In this document: one piece after another, positions 62,298 through 64,000 of the stretch | Position numbering within the stretch: the stretch's first letter is position 1 | Layout of the letters: the number at the start of each line of letters is the position of its first letter | Source of the DNA: Setophaga petechia | Lineage: Eukaryota > Chordata > Aves > Passeriformes > Parulidae | Assembly: GCA_024362935.1 (NCBI GenBank) | Contig: JANCRA010000003.1 | Location: forward strand, 38,191,291-38,255,290 | Length of the DNA stretch: 64,000 nucleotides | Direction: 5' to 3' | Notes under the pieces: model-generated | What the model was told of the DNA's origin: nothing | Database searches by the model: none | What the model saw: only the letters and a program-made list of their open reading frames with translations | Made by a program: the position numbers and the translations under genes

Positions 62298-62997
62298 ATG
62301 CTCAGGGCATGGATGCCAGCAGCAAGGAAGGGAAGTATTCTCTACCTACAGCTGTCAGAAGTTGCAGCCTAGTGTAACACGTTGTCTATTTCAGCAAAAC
62401 AAAACTAAGGAAGTTTTTTTCTTGAATTAATGAGAGAGCTTTTGAAAAGCTAACACTCAAATACTCATTTGGTTGGATGCCAAGAAATGGTTTCCTATTA
62501 TGTTGTTGAACAAAAGCTGTTCACAATTTCAGAAGAGGATTTCAGGGCTCAGAGCTTGGCTTAATCACAAGGGTCATAACTGGAAACAGCAAATAGCTGC
62601 AGCCAATGAAGCAAGTTCCATCTATGTCCTGAAATGAGAATCTGAAAGGCTCAAGCTAGGTAATGGCTGCCTTCCAACAAAGGGAGGGTGCTTCTCTCTG
62701 GGATTTGCATGTACTGAGGTGCCTGCTGGATGTAGCACTCTCTCCCTCTCACTGAAGCAGAGCCATGCTGCAGATTGTTATTACAGGATGATGCACTGAA
62801 ATAGGGCAGTTATGCTACAACACATTCCCTTCTGATCAGCTTCACAGCATCATTTGCAAAATGACTGTTCTCATCATCTTTAGCAGAACTAATATCCTCC
62901 TTCTGTTTGAAAGGTAAAAAAGGAGTTCAGGTAATTCATGTTTGGGGTTTATTGGACTCTGGGCTTTGTCTTTGCTGCACAAAAACCAAACTGGAAG

Positions 62998-63003
62998 AAT
63001 AAA
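62998..63003 (+). terminator. COMMD9: Polyadenylation signal AATAAA of COMMD9
   Basis: First canonical hexamer after the COMMD9 stop codon, 701 bases downstream; T- and G/T-rich sequence follows (GGCTGTTTTTTGTGCTGTAG), as expected of a downstream element. Confidence 0.65.
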
Positions 63004-63102
63004 GAATTGAAGGCTGTTTTTTGTGCTGTAGGAGACCCCTCTGTGGCAATATGTGCCTATCCTTCTTCAAAGTGTTCTGTTGTTTGTGTAAATCTTCATT
63101 TA

Positions 63103-63108
63103 ATTAAA
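63103..63108 (+). terminator. COMMD9: Alternative polyadenylation signal ATTAAA
   Basis: The most common variant hexamer, about 100 bases after the first. It could serve as a second 3' end. Confidence 0.4.
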
Positions 63109-63125
63109 GAATGAACTGCTAATTG

Positions 63126-64000
63126 ATTTTGTGAATCCTTTTCAGTCTGGAAGAGATGTTGTCCTGGGTTACCTCAGCCTCTTTGTGATGGTGCCAAGTT
63201 TCTAGGCTGGTTTAATGGATGTTCCTGTTTCTTGCTGAAGAAGGTTCTTTTCTTTCCTATTCAAATTGATTCATGTTTGAAACTTCCTTCTCTTCATTGT
63301 AATACAGTTTCAGGGCACCTTCTTCCATGGGCATCACCTCTGTACAATATTAGAGGATTACCCTGACCTAGAAGTTTATAAATATGTGTGCATTGTGAGT
63401 GTGGAGGAGTTAAATGCAGAAAATCAACAAAATTCAGATTCTTCTTTCTGAAGAGCTTTAGAAGTCTATATCCAAATATATATGGCAAAATCCAATCTTT
63501 CTTGCAACACTGGCTCTCCTTCAAGACACAAACATTGTTTGTTGTGTTTGGAAACACAGAATCATTTAAGCAATGTGTATAACTACAAGAACTTTGTTAA
63601 TTAATTCTACACATACCCCCAAAGTGCAGGCTAGAATATAAGTGTAAGTGAAGGCTGTGCCTTTAAAAGATAATGGAGTTCATGAAATGCAGCTCAGGCA
63701 TCAAGATCAACTGAGTGGCAAGTCCCTTGTTAATGTCTTGAGCAAAGATTATAATGCTTAGTATAGTATCAAGGCAAACTGGTACATTTCATGTATAATT
63801 GGGACGTCTCAAATGGAGGAGATGGATATTTAAGAGTATGTTCTGTAAGATTCAAGTTGTGAAAGACATCTCTAACAGTACTTCAGTTTGAGGAAATTTT
63901 GTTGCCTTTGCATCCTAGCCTTAAAAAAAACCCCAAAAACGAACAGTTCATATAGTAGTGTCTTAGAAGGTAAGAATCACTGAGGTAAATAATTCAGGAT
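63126..64000. other. Downstream flank of COMMD9
   Basis: About 0.9 kb of AT-rich sequence without recognisable exon or repeat. By synteny with human, LDLRAD3 would be the next gene to the right, outside the window. Confidence 0.6.

Larger units (their letters stand above)
62298..63125 (+). other. COMMD9: COMMD9 3' untranslated region (extent inferred)
   Basis: Sequence after the stop codon up to the candidate polyadenylation signals AATAAA (62998-63003) and ATTAAA (63103-63108). The cleavage site is expected 10-30 bases beyond whichever is used. Confidence 0.65.

Overview
The window is nuclear DNA of a bird, most likely a songbird or close relative. Three observations support this: compact vertebrate genes with short GT-AG exons, CR1 LINE fragments carrying the typical avian 3' end, and a 56648-57135 element that I recognise from memory as an LTR common in passerine genomes. 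There are no bacterial genes, no CRISPR array and no recognisable tRNA or rRNA.

Two protein-coding genes can be reconstructed exon by exon, and they are divergent (head to head). Left half, minus strand: PRR5L (Protor-2, an mTORC2-associated protein). Eight coding exons lie between 25376 and 3392. All are joined by GT-AG introns whose phases match exactly, giving about 225 residues that cover the HbrB-like core. The C-terminal exon or exons lie beyond the left edge, and the short N-terminal exon known from mammals was not located. A CpG island at about 37640-38350 with minus-strand splice donors is the likely promoter and 5' leader region, so the gene spans more than 34 kb here. Right end, plus strand: COMMD9, complete in six coding exons (58602-62297). 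It encodes 198 residues, the same length as human COMMD9, with a CpG-island promoter and two candidate polyadenylation signals. The arrangement COMMD9 / PRR5L, divergent, matches human 11p13 (LDLRAD3-COMMD9-PRR5L-TRAF6-RAG1/2).

Most of the rest is intron or the roughly 20-kb gene-free interval between the two promoters (38.4-58.1 kb). It holds CR1 fragments (about 4235-4477, 27447-27541 and 33925-34846), the solo LTR, homopolymer and purine tracts, a perfect 20-bp palindrome and several small tandem duplications.

The observations most worth following are these. (1) A coding-like minus-strand exon at 36195-36434 encodes 80 residues in phase 0/0, is bounded by good splice sites and belongs to no gene I recognise. 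A weaker phase-compatible partner lies at 35682-35842. (2) The COMMD9 5' flank is built of a hexamer minisatellite with a 42-bp higher-order period, followed by a dense minus-strand G-quadruplex-forming run and then a 9-codon upstream ORF just before the start codon.
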